NCBI RefSeq assembly: GCF_014161445.1
Contig: NZ_JABBXA010000003.1
Location: 486,522-550,521, forward strand
Origin: Microbispora sp. H13382
Lineage (GTDB): Bacteria; Actinomycetota; Actinomycetes; Streptosporangiales; Streptosporangiaceae
Direction of reading: 5' to 3'
DNA: 64,000 nt
Shown here: piece by piece, positions 63,742 to 64,000 of the stretch
Layout of the letters: each line of letters opens with the position of its first letter
Position numbering within the stretch: the stretch's first letter is position 1
Program-made: the position numbers and the translations under genes
Notes under the pieces: model-generated
What the model saw: the letters and a program-made list of their open reading frames with translations, nothing else
What the model was told of the DNA's origin: nothing
The model's database searches: none

Positions 63742-64000
63742 ATGTTAACGTTAACACTTCGGCGCCGCTCCACGGAGAGGCCGTCCACCGGCGGTTGGAG
63801 ACGGTGGAGGCGCCTGCTGACCACCGCGATCCTGTCCGTGACCGTCGCGGCGACCGCGCCGGGCGTCGCGAACGCGGAGTCCAACGGCGGGGTGCGGGTC
63901 ATGCCGCTGGGCGACTCGATCACCGAGGGCACCCAGGTGCCCGGCGGCTACCGGATCGGGTTGTGGCAGCGCCTGGCCTCCGGCCGCTACACGATCGACT
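63742..64000 (+). CDS. Secreted SGNH/GDSL hydrolase (3' cut by window edge)
   Basis: The first 86 residues are visible. A twin-Arg-like basic lead (RRWRRLLTTAILSVTVAATAPGVANA) is a signal peptide, followed by VRVMPLGDSITEGTQVPGGYRIGLW, the block I GDS motif of SGNH hydrolases with catalytic Ser. Secreted members of this group are often acetyl-xylan or carbohydrate esterases, which would suit the divergent xylanase; the substrate is inferred only. ATG 63742 has no close Shine-Dalgarno, and a LacI-type palindrome begins inside the start codon. Confidence 0.8.
   Translation, partial: MLTLTLRRRSTERPSTGGWRRWRRLLTTAILSVTVAATAPGVANAESNGGVRVMPLGDSITEGTQVPGGYRIGLWQRLASGRYTID
63743..63756. promoter_or_regulatory. 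LacI-type palindrome, second, overlapping the start codon
   Basis: TGTTAACGTTAACA, a perfect 14-bp palindrome differing from the copy at 63598 at two symmetric positions. It covers codons 1-5 of the SGNH hydrolase gene; bound repressor would block initiation directly. Confidence 0.6.

Overview
The window is high-GC DNA with actinobacterial gene content: FolP2-type dihydropteroate synthase, GpgS, a RamB/ScfR-type regulator beside isocitrate lyase, DUF3052, SARP/BTAD regulators and a PASTA-less Ser/Thr kinase. GTG starts, 4-base start/stop overlaps and GC-rich stem-loops are frequent. A soil actinomycete of the Streptosporangiales type is a reasonable inference; no rRNA or complete marker is present to prove it. 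No tRNA, rRNA or CRISPR array was seen.

Layout. 1-7.8 kb: a truncated LysR regulator, folP2, a secreted zinc metallopeptidase, a large SARP/AAA regulator, then a hemerythrin-like gene and a PPOX-fold gene behind a perfect dyad that covers the ribosome-binding site. 7.8-15.2 kb is an accessory, decaying island. It holds remnants of a ricin-type lectin, a pentapeptide-repeat gene and an IS3 transposase, a 3'-truncated IS30 transposase, an intact prfH-rtcB (RtcB2) pair, two orphan C-terminal coding tips that look like displaced polymorphic-toxin ends, small candidate immunity genes, and an inactivated tyrosine recombinase whose 3' end is duplicated. 15.2-18 kb: a small hypothetical and a KAP-type membrane P-loop NTPase. 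18-31 kb: a GAF histidine kinase, a response regulator/kinase/PLP-decarboxylase operon divergent from a LolA-like lipoprotein and ABC transporter operon, a second ABC exporter operon with DUF3052, and an HSL-type hydrolase. 31-39 kb: a Ser/Thr kinase, an ABC ATPase, aceA divergent from a RamB-like regulator, gpgS, and an acyl-CoA dehydrogenase preceded by a palindromic operator.

39-44.4 kb: a degenerate ADP-ribosylglycohydrolase, a four-part protein (Mrr_N-like wHTH, cysteine-less alkyltransferase-like domain, HEPN RNase-like domain, unknown C-terminal domain) that is the best candidate here for an undescribed effector, a patatin phospholipase, a decayed gene and a NUDIX gene. 44.5-58.8 kb: a coherent sugar uptake and catabolism locus made of a ROK repressor, Gfo/Idh/MocA oxidoreductase, sugar ABC transporter (ATPase, two permeases, binding lipoprotein), TIM-barrel isomerase and a 2004-residue secreted ThuA/sugar-dehydrogenase protein, closed by tandem terminators. 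The oxidoreductase, isomerase and ThuA set suggests processing of oxidised (3-keto type) sugars or glycosides. 58.8-64 kb: a glycosyltransferase/sulfotransferase pair, a HAD-like protein, a GH10-CBM2 xylanase and the start of a secreted SGNH hydrolase. The last two are divergent across a 648-bp region with two xylanase-box-like GAAACTTTC motifs and two LacI-type palindromes.
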